Assembly: GCF_004297405.1 (NCBI RefSeq)
Contig: NZ_SCVC01000032.1
Coordinates: 1-64,000, forward strand
Length of the DNA stretch: 64,000 bases
DNA from: Reyranella sp.
GTDB lineage: Bacteria > Pseudomonadota > Alphaproteobacteria > Reyranellales > Reyranellaceae
Direction of reading: 5' to 3'
Part shown: in pieces, positions 1-8,818 of the stretch
Position numbering within the stretch: the stretch's first letter is position 1
Layout of the letters: the number at the start of each line of letters is the position of its first letter
The notes under the pieces: generated by a model
The model's input: only the letters and a program-made list of their open reading frames with translations
Told to the model about the DNA's origin: nothing
Databases searched by the model: none
Position numbers and translations under genes: made by a program

Positions 1-1
1 C

Positions 2-133
2 AGCAAGGCCGACATCCTGTGGCGCAACATCGACGGCGCCGTCGCCCTCTGGAGCTCGACCCCGGCCGCGGGCGTGGGCTTCTCGGCCCAGGATATCGGC
101 GTTATCGGAAACGACTGGCACATTCAGGCCTAG
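2..133 (+). CDS. C-terminal fragment of FG-GAP/VCBS-repeat protein (5' end outside window)
   Basis: Frame 2 reads SKADILWRNIDGAVALWSSTPAAGVGFSAQDIGVIGNDWHIQA* ; 'DILWRN-DG--ALW' is typical of FG-GAP/VCBS repeats. Confidence 0.6.
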   Translation, partial: SKADILWRNIDGAVALWSSTPAAGVGFSAQDIGVIGNDWHIQA

Positions 134-201
134 CAGGCGGGTGTTTCCGTCTTTGGCATCGCGCCGCCACCTGATCCCGGTTGAAGGCGCGAGGCTATAG
201 C

Positions 202-1821
202 TCAGCTCAGCACCATCTCGCGATAGTTCGCCGCCGCGACCTCGTCGCAGCGGGCGCGGTAGGCCGGGGCGCTGCCGCTGTAGCGTGCGATGCGCCGGGT
301 CTGCTTGCCCTCGACATTGGTGTTGATGCCGGTGAACCACGAGTTCACCTCGTTGGAGAGCAATCCCACTGAGGCATCGAGCACCGTCTTCATCCAGGCC
401 TCGACGCCTTCCGGTGTGGCGTCGATGCGCGTCAGCCCGTGCTCGCGCATGAAACGCAGCAGGTCAGTCACCCATTCGACATTGTATTCGATGCTGCGGG
501 GGATATTGCCCAAAGCTGTATGGGGCCCCAGCAGCAGCAGCAGATTGGGAAAGCCCTCCACCGACATGCCGACGAAGGTCTCCGCCCCCTCGGCCCATTT
601 CTCCTTCAGCCGCCGGCCACCGACACCGCGGAAGTCGATGCGGTCGAAGGCGCCGGTCAGCGCATCGAAGCCGGTCGCATAGACGATCATGTCGAACTCG
701 AATTCGCGGGCGCTGGTTGCAATGCCGGTGGGCGTGATGCGCTGGATCGGCGTCTCGGTGATGTCGATCAGCTCGACATTGGGCTGGTTGTAGACCTCGT
801 AGTAGCGCGTCTCCAGTGGCACGCGGCGGGTGCCAAAGCCGTGGTTCTTGGGGATCAGCTTCTCAGCTACCGCCGGATCTTTGACGCGGCTCCTGATCTT
901 GCGTGCCACGAAATCGGAGATCAGCGCATTGGCCTTGGGGTCGGTCAGGATGTCGTTGAAGTTGCCGACCCAGATGCCAAAGCCGCGTTCGCCGTAGAGC
1001 TTCTCGAAGAAGGCCTCGCGCTCCTCGGCCGTTACGTCGAAGGTGGCGCGCGGATCGGCGGTGTGCAGGAAGCAGGCGAAGGTCTCCTGGCAGCGCCGGA
1101 AGATATCGGGATAGCTTTCGCGAATGGCGGACATCTCCGCCTTGTCGATCTTGCCGTTGTGCAAGGGCGCGCACCAATTGGGCGTGCGCTGGAACACGGT
1201 CAGGCTTTTCGCAGTTTTTGCGACCTCCTGGATCGTCTGCACGCCGGTGGCACCGGTGCCGATCACGGCGATGCGCTTGCCCTCGAAGTTCACCGGCTCG
1301 TGCGGCCAGCGCGCGGTGTGGCAGGACTGGCCCTTGAAGCTTTCGACGCCCTCGACGCGGGGCATCGTGGGCGCGGAGAGGGGGCCGATCGCCGTGATCA
1401 GGAAGCGCGCGGTCGCTGAACTGCCATCCTCCAGAGTTACGAGCCAGCTTCGCGTTTCCTCGTGCCAGTGGGCCGCCGCGACACGGCTCCTCAACTGGAT
1501 GTCGCGACGCAGGTCGAACTTGTCGGCGACATGGTTCAGGTAACGCAGCGTCTCGGGCTGGGGGGAGAAATGCTCGGTCCAGTCCCATTCCTCCAGCAGC
1601 TCTTTCGAGAAGGAGTAGCCGTAGGAATAGCTCTCCGAATCGAACCGCGCGCCGGGATAGCGGTTCCAGTACCAGGTGCCGCCGACGCCGGTGCCAGCCT
1701 CGAAGACGCGTACCTTCATGCCCAGTCCGCGCAGGCGGTGGAGCTGGAAGAGGCCCGACATGCCAGCACCGATGACGATGGCATCGAAGTCGGGCGCCGG
1801 TGTGCGTTGCTGGGCAACCAT
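202..1821 (-). CDS. Flavin-containing monooxygenase, Baeyer-Villiger type
   Basis: GAGMSGL Rossmann motif, GTWYWNRYPGARFDSESY, BVMO fingerprint FKGQSCHTARWP, second GTGATGVQ. Confidence 0.9.
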   Translation of the reverse strand: MVAQQRTPAPDFDAIVIGAGMSGLFQLHRLRGLGMKVRVFEAGTGVGGTWYWNRYPGARFDSESYSYGYSFSKELLEEWDWTEHFSPQPETLRYLNHVADKFDLRRDIQLRSRVAAAHWHEETRSWLVTLEDGSSATARFLITAIGPLSAPTMPRVEGVESFKGQSCHTARWPHEPVNFEGKRIAVIGTGATGVQTIQEVAKTAKSLTVFQRTPNWCAPLHNGKIDKAEMSAIRESYPDIFRRCQETFACFLHTADPRATFDVTAEEREAFFEKLYGERGFGIWVGNFNDILTDPKANALISDFVARKIRSRVKDPAVAEKLIPKNHGFGTRRVPLETRYYEVYNQPNVELIDITETPIQRITPTGIATSAREFEFDMIVYATGFDALTGAFDRIDFRGVGGRRLKEKWAEGAETFVGMSVEGFPNLLLLLGPHTALGNIPRSIEYNVEWVTDLLRFMREHGLTRIDATPEGVEAWMKTVLDASVGLLSNEVNSWFTGINTNVEGKQTRRIARYSGSAPAYRARCDEVAAANYREMVLS

Positions 1822-1833
1822 GACTCGCCCCTC

Positions 1834-2805
1834 CTAACGGCCGACGGTCCAGCCGGCCTTGCCCGCGAAATCGGCGAAGAACTCGGGCTCGTAGGCCTTC
1901 TCCGGCGTCGCGCGCACCAGGTCGTCAATCAGTTCGGCGTCGCGACCGACCAGGATGCGCCAGCGCTCGTTGCGCACGCCGTCCAGAATGATGGTCGCAG
2001 CCTGGGCAGCTGTCGTCGGCGCATCCTCCAGGAAGCGCCGCGCCCGTTCGAGGATCATCTTGCGGATCTCCTCGTCGGAAACCTTGTCGATATCGGGGTT
2101 GCGCGCCGCGAGGCGCTTGCGGGCCAGTTCGATCTCGCGGGCAGTGATCTCCTCGCCCTGGTTGCCGGTCTGCACCTTGAGCGAATTCGAGGCGATCGAC
2201 GTGCCGATATGGCCCGGCATCACCACCGAGCATTTGATGTGAGGGGCGTTGAGGCGCAGGTCGGTGATCAGCGCCTCGGTGAAGCCCTTCACCGCGAACT
2301 TGGCGGCAGCATAGGCGGTCTGCGGGATGTCGGGTGCGATGAAGGCCCAGAAGCCGTTGACGCTCGACGTGTTGACGATGTGGCCGGCATCGGCGCGGCG
2401 CATCATCGGCAGGAAGGCACGCGTGCAGCGATAGACGCCACCCCAGCAGATGTCGAAGGTGCGCTCCCATTCGTCACGACCATTGACGAGGAAACTGCCG
2501 CCGCCGCCGATACCGGCATTGTTGAACAGCAGATGGATGCGGTCGGACTCCTGGTCCTTCTCGACTTCGTCACGGAAGCGCGCGACGTCGGCTTCCTTCG
2601 AGACGTCGGCGATGTGCGTGGTGATGCGCTGGCCCTGGCTCATGCCGCCGGCCTCGCAAAGCCGCTTGGTCTCGGCCATGGCGGCACCAGAGACATCGCA
2701 CATGGCGATGTTGCAGCCTTCGGCCGCCAACTGACGGGCCAGTTCGCGACCCATGCCCGTGCCGCCACCGGTGATGACGGCAATCCTCCCTGCGAAATCT
2801 TTCAT
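1834..2805 (-). CDS. SDR family oxidoreductase
   Basis: GGGTGMGRELA, NNAGIGG, YAAAK motifs. Confidence 0.9.
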   Translation of the reverse strand: MKDFAGRIAVITGGGTGMGRELARQLAAEGCNIAMCDVSGAAMAETKRLCEAGGMSQGQRITTHIADVSKEADVARFRDEVEKDQESDRIHLLFNNAGIGGGGSFLVNGRDEWERTFDICWGGVYRCTRAFLPMMRRADAGHIVNTSSVNGFWAFIAPDIPQTAYAAAKFAVKGFTEALITDLRLNAPHIKCSVVMPGHIGTSIASNSLKVQTGNQGEEITAREIELARKRLAARNPDIDKVSDEEIRKMILERARRFLEDAPTTAAQAATIILDGVRNERWRILVGRDAELIDDLVRATPEKAYEPEFFADFAGKAGWTVGR

Positions 2806-2865
2806 CGGTCCCTCCAGTGGCAGGAAGCACCGGATCGTGGCACGAGTCTAGGCGGGACGGAAAGC

Positions 2866-3780
2866 CTAAGTCCTGACGGGCGCCCTCTCGGCGGCCGCTT
2901 TGCGCAGGCGCGCAATCTCCTCGACGATGCTGATCTGCGACGTCTGTCGCGCCAGCTCCTCCGCCCGCTTGAGCTGCGGTGTCGCCGCCGCGGTGTCACC
3001 TTGCAACAGGCTGCTTCGGCCGGCGCGCAGGTAGAAGACGGCGGCCTCCGACGGCTTCCCGAGCTTCAGCGAAGCTTCACCTGCAAGGGCCAATACGCGG
3101 GCCATGCCGCGATAGTCGATCGCCTGCTGCCGGTTGGCGGCGGCCTGTTCGAAAGAGGTGAGGGCGGCACCTGCATTGCCGTCGAGCAAGGCGGCACGGC
3201 CCACCAGTTCCTGTCGGTCGGCCTGGATATCTGCCTGTTTGCTGGGCGCGATGGCAGCGATCGCTTGTGCCAGGGTGGCGCCATCGCCACGCTCCGCTGC
3301 GACCAGCCCGCGGATGAACCAGGCGCGGGGCGCCGTATCCACGTCGCGCGCCTTGAGTTCCAGTGCCTGCTGCGCAGCGGTCGCGGCCGTAGCGGTATCG
3401 CCCGCACGATAGGCGGCGGCGGCCTGAACCAGCATCAGCTCGGCCGGCACGGCGACCTGGCGCCGCTGCAGCTCGGCCTGCGCATTCCGTGTCGTCAGCA
3501 ACGCGGCCTTGGGATCGCCGGCGCGGATTTCTGCCAGGGCAAGATTGTAGGCCGTATCGGCGATGGCCTCGGCATCGTCGCGTTCGTAGGCGCGGGAGAG
3601 GGCGAGCTTGTACTGGCGCACAGCCTGCGCTGGCATACCGAGCGACAAGGCCTGTGTGCCGGCGCGGTTGGCCGTGTCGAGTTTGGTGTCGGGCGGCGGA
3701 CCCTGGTCGGCCGGCGTGCCACCGCCGCAGGCGACCAGCAGCAGTGCCGCCGCGATGGGAGCGGCGATCCGCAACACCAT
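2866..3780 (-). CDS. Lipoprotein with TPR-like helical repeats, last gene of Mla-like operon
   Basis: Signal peptide plus lipobox LLLVAC-GGG; Ala-rich TPR-like repeats; ATG overlaps stop of upstream mlaD-like gene (TGATG). ORF track extends to 3861 but the start at 3780 is favoured. Confidence 0.75.
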   Translation of the reverse strand: MVLRIAAPIAAALLLVACGGGTPADQGPPPDTKLDTANRAGTQALSLGMPAQAVRQYKLALSRAYERDDAEAIADTAYNLALAEIRAGDPKAALLTTRNAQAELQRRQVAVPAELMLVQAAAAYRAGDTATAATAAQQALELKARDVDTAPRAWFIRGLVAAERGDGATLAQAIAAIAPSKQADIQADRQELVGRAALLDGNAGAALTSFEQAAANRQQAIDYRGMARVLALAGEASLKLGKPSEAAVFYLRAGRSSLLQGDTAAATPQLKRAEELARQTSQISIVEEIARLRKAAAERAPVRT

Positions 3781-4781
3781 CACGGCCGTACCTCGATCGC
3801 CGGGGCGCGGCGTCCGGTAGCCGGGGTGGCGTTGCTGCCGCTGCTGCCCCCGAAGAGCCAATGATGGCGCAACTGGCCAAGCAGGAGTTCGAGCTCGCGG
3901 GCGGCGAGCTGGGCCTGCAGCAGGGTCGTGGGCAGAGCGTCGGTCGTGTCGGTAACGTTGCGGGTGATCTGCGGAGTCGTCGCCGCGAGATTGCGTGTCG
4001 TAGTCTGCAGTGAGGCCAACACCGAATCGGTTTTCTGCAGGATCTGGCCGATGCGCGGATCCTTCGAGGTACGTTCGAGCTGGCTGGCGAGTTCGCGGAC
4101 GCTCACCAGGGTCGTTTCGAGATCGGTCGCCATCTTGTCGTTGGCGATCAGCCGGCCGACGACGCCTTCACCGCTCTCGACCCGCCGCGCGATGCCGGCA
4201 GCCGAAGACAGCGTCTGCTCCAGCGGTCCAGCCGGATCGCCGACGCGCTGGGCGACGGCCGTGATGGCAACCACGGCCTTCTGCACTTCGTCCAGGATGG
4301 GCAGGACCTTGGCGCGCACCTCGTCGATCATCTGGCCCAGCGTGTCGGTCGCGGCACGCTCGCTGTGGGCTATGACGACCGCGTAGGACCAGTCGAGCTC
4401 GGGCCCTGTGCCGCGCGAGATATCGAGATAGGCCGCACCCGCGACACCGAACTGGCGGCGGATCGAGACCTGGGAGTCGCGGCGGATGAATGGCCGCATC
4501 TGGTCCTCGACGCGGGCCACGGCATGCATGCGCTGGTTGGGGTCGATGACGATGCGCCGGATCTCGCCGGCGCGCGTGCCCAACACCTGAACCTCGGCGC
4601 CCGGCGCCAGTCCGGAGACGCCTTCATCGGGCAGCAGAATGCGCAAGGTGAAGGAGGGCTGGAACCAGTCCTTCAGCAGGCCGGCGTTGATCAGAACGGC
4701 GACGAACACGCCGATGCAGGCCAGCACGACGGCGCCGACGAGCTCGTCGAACTGGTAGACGCCGAAAATCGAGCGCTTCAT
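3780..4781 (-). CDS. MlaD family / MCE-domain protein
   Basis: N-terminal TM, MCE domain (LRILLPDEGVSGLAPGAEVQVLGTRAGEIRRI...VAGAAYLDIS), long C-terminal helical region. Confidence 0.85.
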   Translation of the reverse strand: MKRSIFGVYQFDELVGAVVLACIGVFVAVLINAGLLKDWFQPSFTLRILLPDEGVSGLAPGAEVQVLGTRAGEIRRIVIDPNQRMHAVARVEDQMRPFIRRDSQVSIRRQFGVAGAAYLDISRGTGPELDWSYAVVIAHSERAATDTLGQMIDEVRAKVLPILDEVQKAVVAITAVAQRVGDPAGPLEQTLSSAAGIARRVESGEGVVGRLIANDKMATDLETTLVSVRELASQLERTSKDPRIGQILQKTDSVLASLQTTTRNLAATTPQITRNVTDTTDALPTTLLQAQLAARELELLLGQLRHHWLFGGSSGSNATPATGRRAPAIEVRP

Positions 4782-5476
4782 CGCCTCCTCACCTGCACCA
4801 GGCCATGGTCGCCGAGCCGGAACACCTGCTCGGCGGTCACGAAGCGAGCTGCTTCCGCTGCCAGGCTTTCAACGATCCACAGTACCGTTGCGCCGCGATC
4901 CAAGGCTTCGGCGATCGCCTGCGCCATCGGCACGGCGAGATCGGCCGTGGCCTCGAGCGATTGATCCTGCACCACTATGAGATCGGGTGCACCGAGAAAG
5001 CCGCGTACGCAGGCTGCACGAACGAGCGCACGCCGCGGCGTCGTCTCGCGCCGGCCAACCGGCAGGCCGGGCAGACCGAACAGGCGGGCCAGCGCCGTCG
5101 CTTCGGCGATCACCTCCTCGCGCGGCCGGTCGAAATGGTAGAAGCGCGCCACCAGCACGGATTCGAGAACGCTCATGTGCGCGGGCCAGACATGTGTCTG
5201 TACCACGGTGCCGATGCGGCGGCGGCGCGTCAGCCGCTCGCGCGCGCCACGCGCCTGCCAGTCGACGCCGAGGAAACGCACTTGCCCGTCGGTCGGCGCG
5301 GCGAGGCCGATGCAGAGGTCGACCAGCGCCACGGCATCGATCTCGTCGTCGACCTGCACCAGCGTGGCGCCGCCGCGCGGCAGCTCGAGGTCGATGCGGG
5401 TGGTCGTGGTGGAGAGCTGGCGCTCGCCTAAAGTTGCTGCTTGCAGGGAAAGGATCGATCGGGCGGGGCGCGCCAT
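4778..5476 (-). CDS. Degenerate ABC ATPase homologue (MlaF position) lacking Walker A
   Basis: Overall ABC NBD layout (LPRGG...GLAAPTDGQVRFLG, Q-loop IGTVVQTH, PDLIVVQDQ) but catalytic motifs lost; sits between mlaE and mlaD homologues. Confidence 0.75.
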   Translation of the reverse strand: MARPARSILSLQAATLGERQLSTTTTRIDLELPRGGATLVQVDDEIDAVALVDLCIGLAAPTDGQVRFLGVDWQARGARERLTRRRRIGTVVQTHVWPAHMSVLESVLVARFYHFDRPREEVIAEATALARLFGLPGLPVGRRETTPRRALVRAACVRGFLGAPDLIVVQDQSLEATADLAVPMAQAIAEALDRGATVLWIVESLAAEAARFVTAEQVFRLGDHGLVQVRRR

Positions 5477-5477
5477 C

Positions 5478-6299
5478 TCAGCCCACCAGATCGAAGACGC
5501 CGTTGATCACCAGGATCGCCAGCGCCGACCGCACGAAGCCGCGCGGCACGATACGCTGCAGTTCGTCACCCTCGTCGCGACGGCCGAGTCCGGTCGCGCA
5601 GCAGACCAGCGCCACGAAGAAGCCAATGAAGATGCATTTCAGCGGTGGCACGATGAAGTCGCGCACCGTCATGGCGCGTTGCACCATGTCGGAGAAATCC
5701 CAGATCGAATAGGCGATGAGACCGAGACCGTGCGCGATCAGGTAGCCTGTGAGCAGGGTCGACAACAGCAGAACCGTTGCCATGCAGAAGGCACCCAGGG
5801 CAAAAGCCAGCGCCCGCGGCACGACCAGCAAGACCATCGGGTCGAGGCCCTGGATCTCGAACAGCCGCAGCCAGCCGCCGGTATGTGCTTCGCCCAGCTC
5901 GATCAGGGTGGCTGTGCCGTTGCGGCCGAAGATCAGCAATCCGACCAGGATCGGCACGAGTTCACGGATCAGCAGGATGACGATCACTTGGCCTACTAGC
6001 CCGGTCTGACCGGTCGCGGCGAGCCAGTAGACGGCCTGTGACACCAGGGCCACGCCGATCAGCAGGCCGGTCGCGACGGTGGTCGACAGCGACCGCACGG
6101 CCACGTTGTTCAGCATGCGCTTGAACTCGAGCCAGACCGGCCGACGCCAGGTCGAGCGGCGGCTGGCCACGACGAGTACCGTCGCGCTGAACGAGACGAA
6201 GAGCAGCAGGTTGCTGGTGCCTTGGCGCACGATCGCACCCAACCCGCCGAGCGCGCGTCGAATTCGACCGCGATCGAAGCTGTAAGTCGTGGGCGCCAT
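5478..6299 (-). CDS. MlaE family ABC permease
   Basis: RELVPILVGLLIFGRNGTATLIELGEA...GLDPMVLLVVPRALA matches the MlaE signature; ATG at 6299 overlaps upstream stop (ATGA). Confidence 0.85.
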   Translation of the reverse strand: MAPTTYSFDRGRIRRALGGLGAIVRQGTSNLLLFVSFSATVLVVASRRSTWRRPVWLEFKRMLNNVAVRSLSTTVATGLLIGVALVSQAVYWLAATGQTGLVGQVIVILLIRELVPILVGLLIFGRNGTATLIELGEAHTGGWLRLFEIQGLDPMVLLVVPRALAFALGAFCMATVLLLSTLLTGYLIAHGLGLIAYSIWDFSDMVQRAMTVRDFIVPPLKCIFIGFFVALVCCATGLGRRDEGDELQRIVPRGFVRSALAILVINGVFDLVG

Positions 6300-8701
6300 C
6301 ACGTGCGGCCGACCATGACGAAGGTCCGCATCGTGCCGGTCTCAGGCAGGAAATAACTGCCGCGCGGCCGGAAGAGAAAATCGCCCGACAACACTTCGTA
6401 GGCAGTCTCGGAGGCCGCGACGCTGCGTCGGCTGGCCGTCGCGGCCAGCACCTTGGCAACGCCCAGGGCCCCGCCCCACAGGCTACGGGTCGGCGGTTCG
6501 GTGCCGACGGTGGAGATCATCACCGTGCCGATATCGATGGCCAGACGGAAGTCGAGGCTGGTGCTCCACTGATCCTCGAACTCGATCAGCCGATCGCGCA
6601 GCGCCAGCATCGCCGTCGCCACGCAGCGCGCATTTTCACCGATGCTGTCGGCCTCTGGCGAAAACGCGGCCACGACGATCTGGTCGTCGAGCAGGGCGGC
6701 ATAGGTAGCGCCGCTGCGTTCGATCGAGAGGCGCAGCTCATGGACGATCGCATCCATCGCCGTGCGCTGGCCGCTGTCGGATGGCCGTTGCGTCACGCTT
6801 GTCCAGGTCGGCAGCTTGATCACGCCGACGGCCGCGCGGTCGACAGAGGATTCGCGCACATCTTCGAGAGCCGCGCCCTGCTGCAGCAAGGTGCGTTCGA
6901 GCCGAGCCTGGCGCTGCAGGAAACTGTCCGGCGGCCTCTCCTCGGCGGGGGGCGGCATCACGGCCGCAGCGAGAGCCTGCGAAGAGGTCGCCAGGGCGCC
7001 CGGTGTCGCGGCGGTGAACCGCAGCGCCAGCAGGATCGACAATGCATCGCAGAAGGCCGCGAGCCCCGCCGCGCGATCGCCTTGCCGCGGGTCCTCGACA
7101 CTCAGCAGGCCGATCGACTGTCCGGCCGCGACGATGGGGGCGAGGTAGACCCGCGAGATTCCCAAAGGCTCCAGATAGCTCGTGAACAGCTCGGAGGTGC
7201 GCCGGTCGCGTCCCGCATCGGCGGCGTCGATTGGTGCCCCCTTGTCGACGGCGGCGAAGAGATGAGGCATCTCATCGCGATGGAATTCGAGGCCGGCAGT
7301 ATGGTCGTCGACGGTGCGGTCGAAGCAATCCTCACAGGTGAGCGTGCGCCGGTCGGACGTGAGCCGCCAGATCGCCACGCGTTTGGCGTCGCATGCCGTT
7401 GCCGCACTTTCGGTTGCGCTCTGCAGGTTCTCGCCGGCAAGACCATCGGCAGTCGCAGCCCCTTGGGCGAGGTCGACGAAGGCCTGCGTGCGAAGCTCCA
7501 GGGCCTGTTGCCGGGTTGCGGCGGCGGTAGCACGGCGGTCGGCCAGCATGGAGCGCCAGGCCATCAGGCCGGTCAGTCCTGCTATGAGCAGCACCACGAC
7601 CACGGACATGAACAGCGCCGCCCAGCCGCTATCGACGACAAAGCCCGTGAAATCGGTCTCGGGCACGACGATCAGGACCACCCAGTTGTGGCCGCTCAAC
7701 ATCTTTACGGGCTCGGACGAGACGATGATGCGGCGCTCGTCGATATCGAGAACCTGGCGGCCGTAGCCTTCGACGCGCAGCCGGTTGTAGACCCGCGTCA
7801 GCACCGGATCGCCGATCTCGTCGAGCAGCGGCGAGGTCACGTCGGGGCGGTCGGCCGGCAGCCAGTCGTCACTGGGATAGGCGACGATCCGGCCCTGCTT
7901 GTCGATGATCAGGGCCTTGCCACTGACGCCGATACCGAGCTGTTTCAGGAAGGCGCAAAGCGTGGCGAGCTCGATGTCGACACTGAGCACATTCACGAGC
8001 TTGCCGTCGGCGTCGTAGTTCGGAATGGCAAACGAGATGCCGGGCTTCTTGACGGTGAAGAACAGATAGGTGGGTGTCCAGAAAGGTTTCTTGCTCTGCT
8101 CCGCGCCCTGGTACCAGGGCCGCGTCCTGGGATCGAAGGTGTCGGACGGATCGGTTTCGGTCGCCGTCACCTTGCCGGTGGCGTCGCGCCGAACCCAGGT
8201 GACGCGGCGGTTGCCGTCGCGGACGTCGATCGTCTTGGTGTCGTAGCCGCCCTGCTCGTTGCGGACGATGAACTGGAAGTTGCCCTCGGGATCGGCATAG
8301 CTGAAACCAGTGACCGGCCCAATCGTCGGCAGGGCATTCAGCGCGAATCGTTCAGCTTCGGGACCGCCCTCGGCAACGCTGCGGCCCTGCGCTGCCGCGC
8401 CCGCCAGTTCGAGGAACTGCTGCGCCGGCGAGAGATAGGCGTGCATCTGGACTTCGACACGCCGGTCGATGGCAGTGATCAGGTCGTTGGATAGGATGAT
8501 CGCGCCGCGGCGGTTGCTGTCATAGACGTAGAAGGCAATGGCCGAGATAAGCAGGACCACGGCGATCACGCCGATCACCGGCAGGCTGCGGCGCAGCCAG
8601 GTCCGCCAGGGCGCCTCGTTGCGGCCGGACCGACCGGCGCCTGAGAATACGGCCATGGCGCGAGCCATGGGGCGTGAGGCAGGTTTGGGCGGGCGTGCCA
8701 T
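6299..8701 (-). CDS. Membrane sensor: dCache domain, TM, GAF-like, degenerate class III adenylate cyclase-like domain
   Basis: TM helix, extracytoplasmic dCache features (DPRTRPWYQGA, GISFAIPNYDADGKLVNVLSVDIEL), second TM, GAF-like region, C-terminal cyclase-homology (RLAIDIGTVMISTVG...). Confidence 0.75.
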   Translation of the reverse strand: MARPPKPASRPMARAMAVFSGAGRSGRNEAPWRTWLRRSLPVIGVIAVVLLISAIAFYVYDSNRRGAIILSNDLITAIDRRVEVQMHAYLSPAQQFLELAGAAAQGRSVAEGGPEAERFALNALPTIGPVTGFSYADPEGNFQFIVRNEQGGYDTKTIDVRDGNRRVTWVRRDATGKVTATETDPSDTFDPRTRPWYQGAEQSKKPFWTPTYLFFTVKKPGISFAIPNYDADGKLVNVLSVDIELATLCAFLKQLGIGVSGKALIIDKQGRIVAYPSDDWLPADRPDVTSPLLDEIGDPVLTRVYNRLRVEGYGRQVLDIDERRIIVSSEPVKMLSGHNWVVLIVVPETDFTGFVVDSGWAALFMSVVVVLLIAGLTGLMAWRSMLADRRATAAATRQQALELRTQAFVDLAQGAATADGLAGENLQSATESAATACDAKRVAIWRLTSDRRTLTCEDCFDRTVDDHTAGLEFHRDEMPHLFAAVDKGAPIDAADAGRDRRTSELFTSYLEPLGISRVYLAPIVAAGQSIGLLSVEDPRQGDRAAGLAAFCDALSILLALRFTAATPGALATSSQALAAAVMPPPAEERPPDSFLQRQARLERTLLQQGAALEDVRESSVDRAAVGVIKLPTWTSVTQRPSDSGQRTAMDAIVHELRLSIERSGATYAALLDDQIVVAAFSPEADSIGENARCVATAMLALRDRLIEFEDQWSTSLDFRLAIDIGTVMISTVGTEPPTRSLWGGALGVAKVLAATASRRSVAASETAYEVLSGDFLFRPRGSYFLPETGTMRTFVMVGRT

Positions 8702-8818
8702 TCGACTGTAACCTTACCATCGTTCCGGCGACGCAGGCATAGTGCGTGAGGCATGCACGCCTATCGCGCGCCATATTCGCGGTTCAGGAGTCCTCTCCCC
8801 TCTACCCAAGGAGAAGAC

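Noticed and set aside
1462-3864. 800-aa plus-strand ORF
   Set aside because: Antisense to BVMO, SDR and lipoprotein genes with clear motifs; composition rich in R/G/D/H/Q typical of GC-rich shadow ORFs; no recognisable domain.
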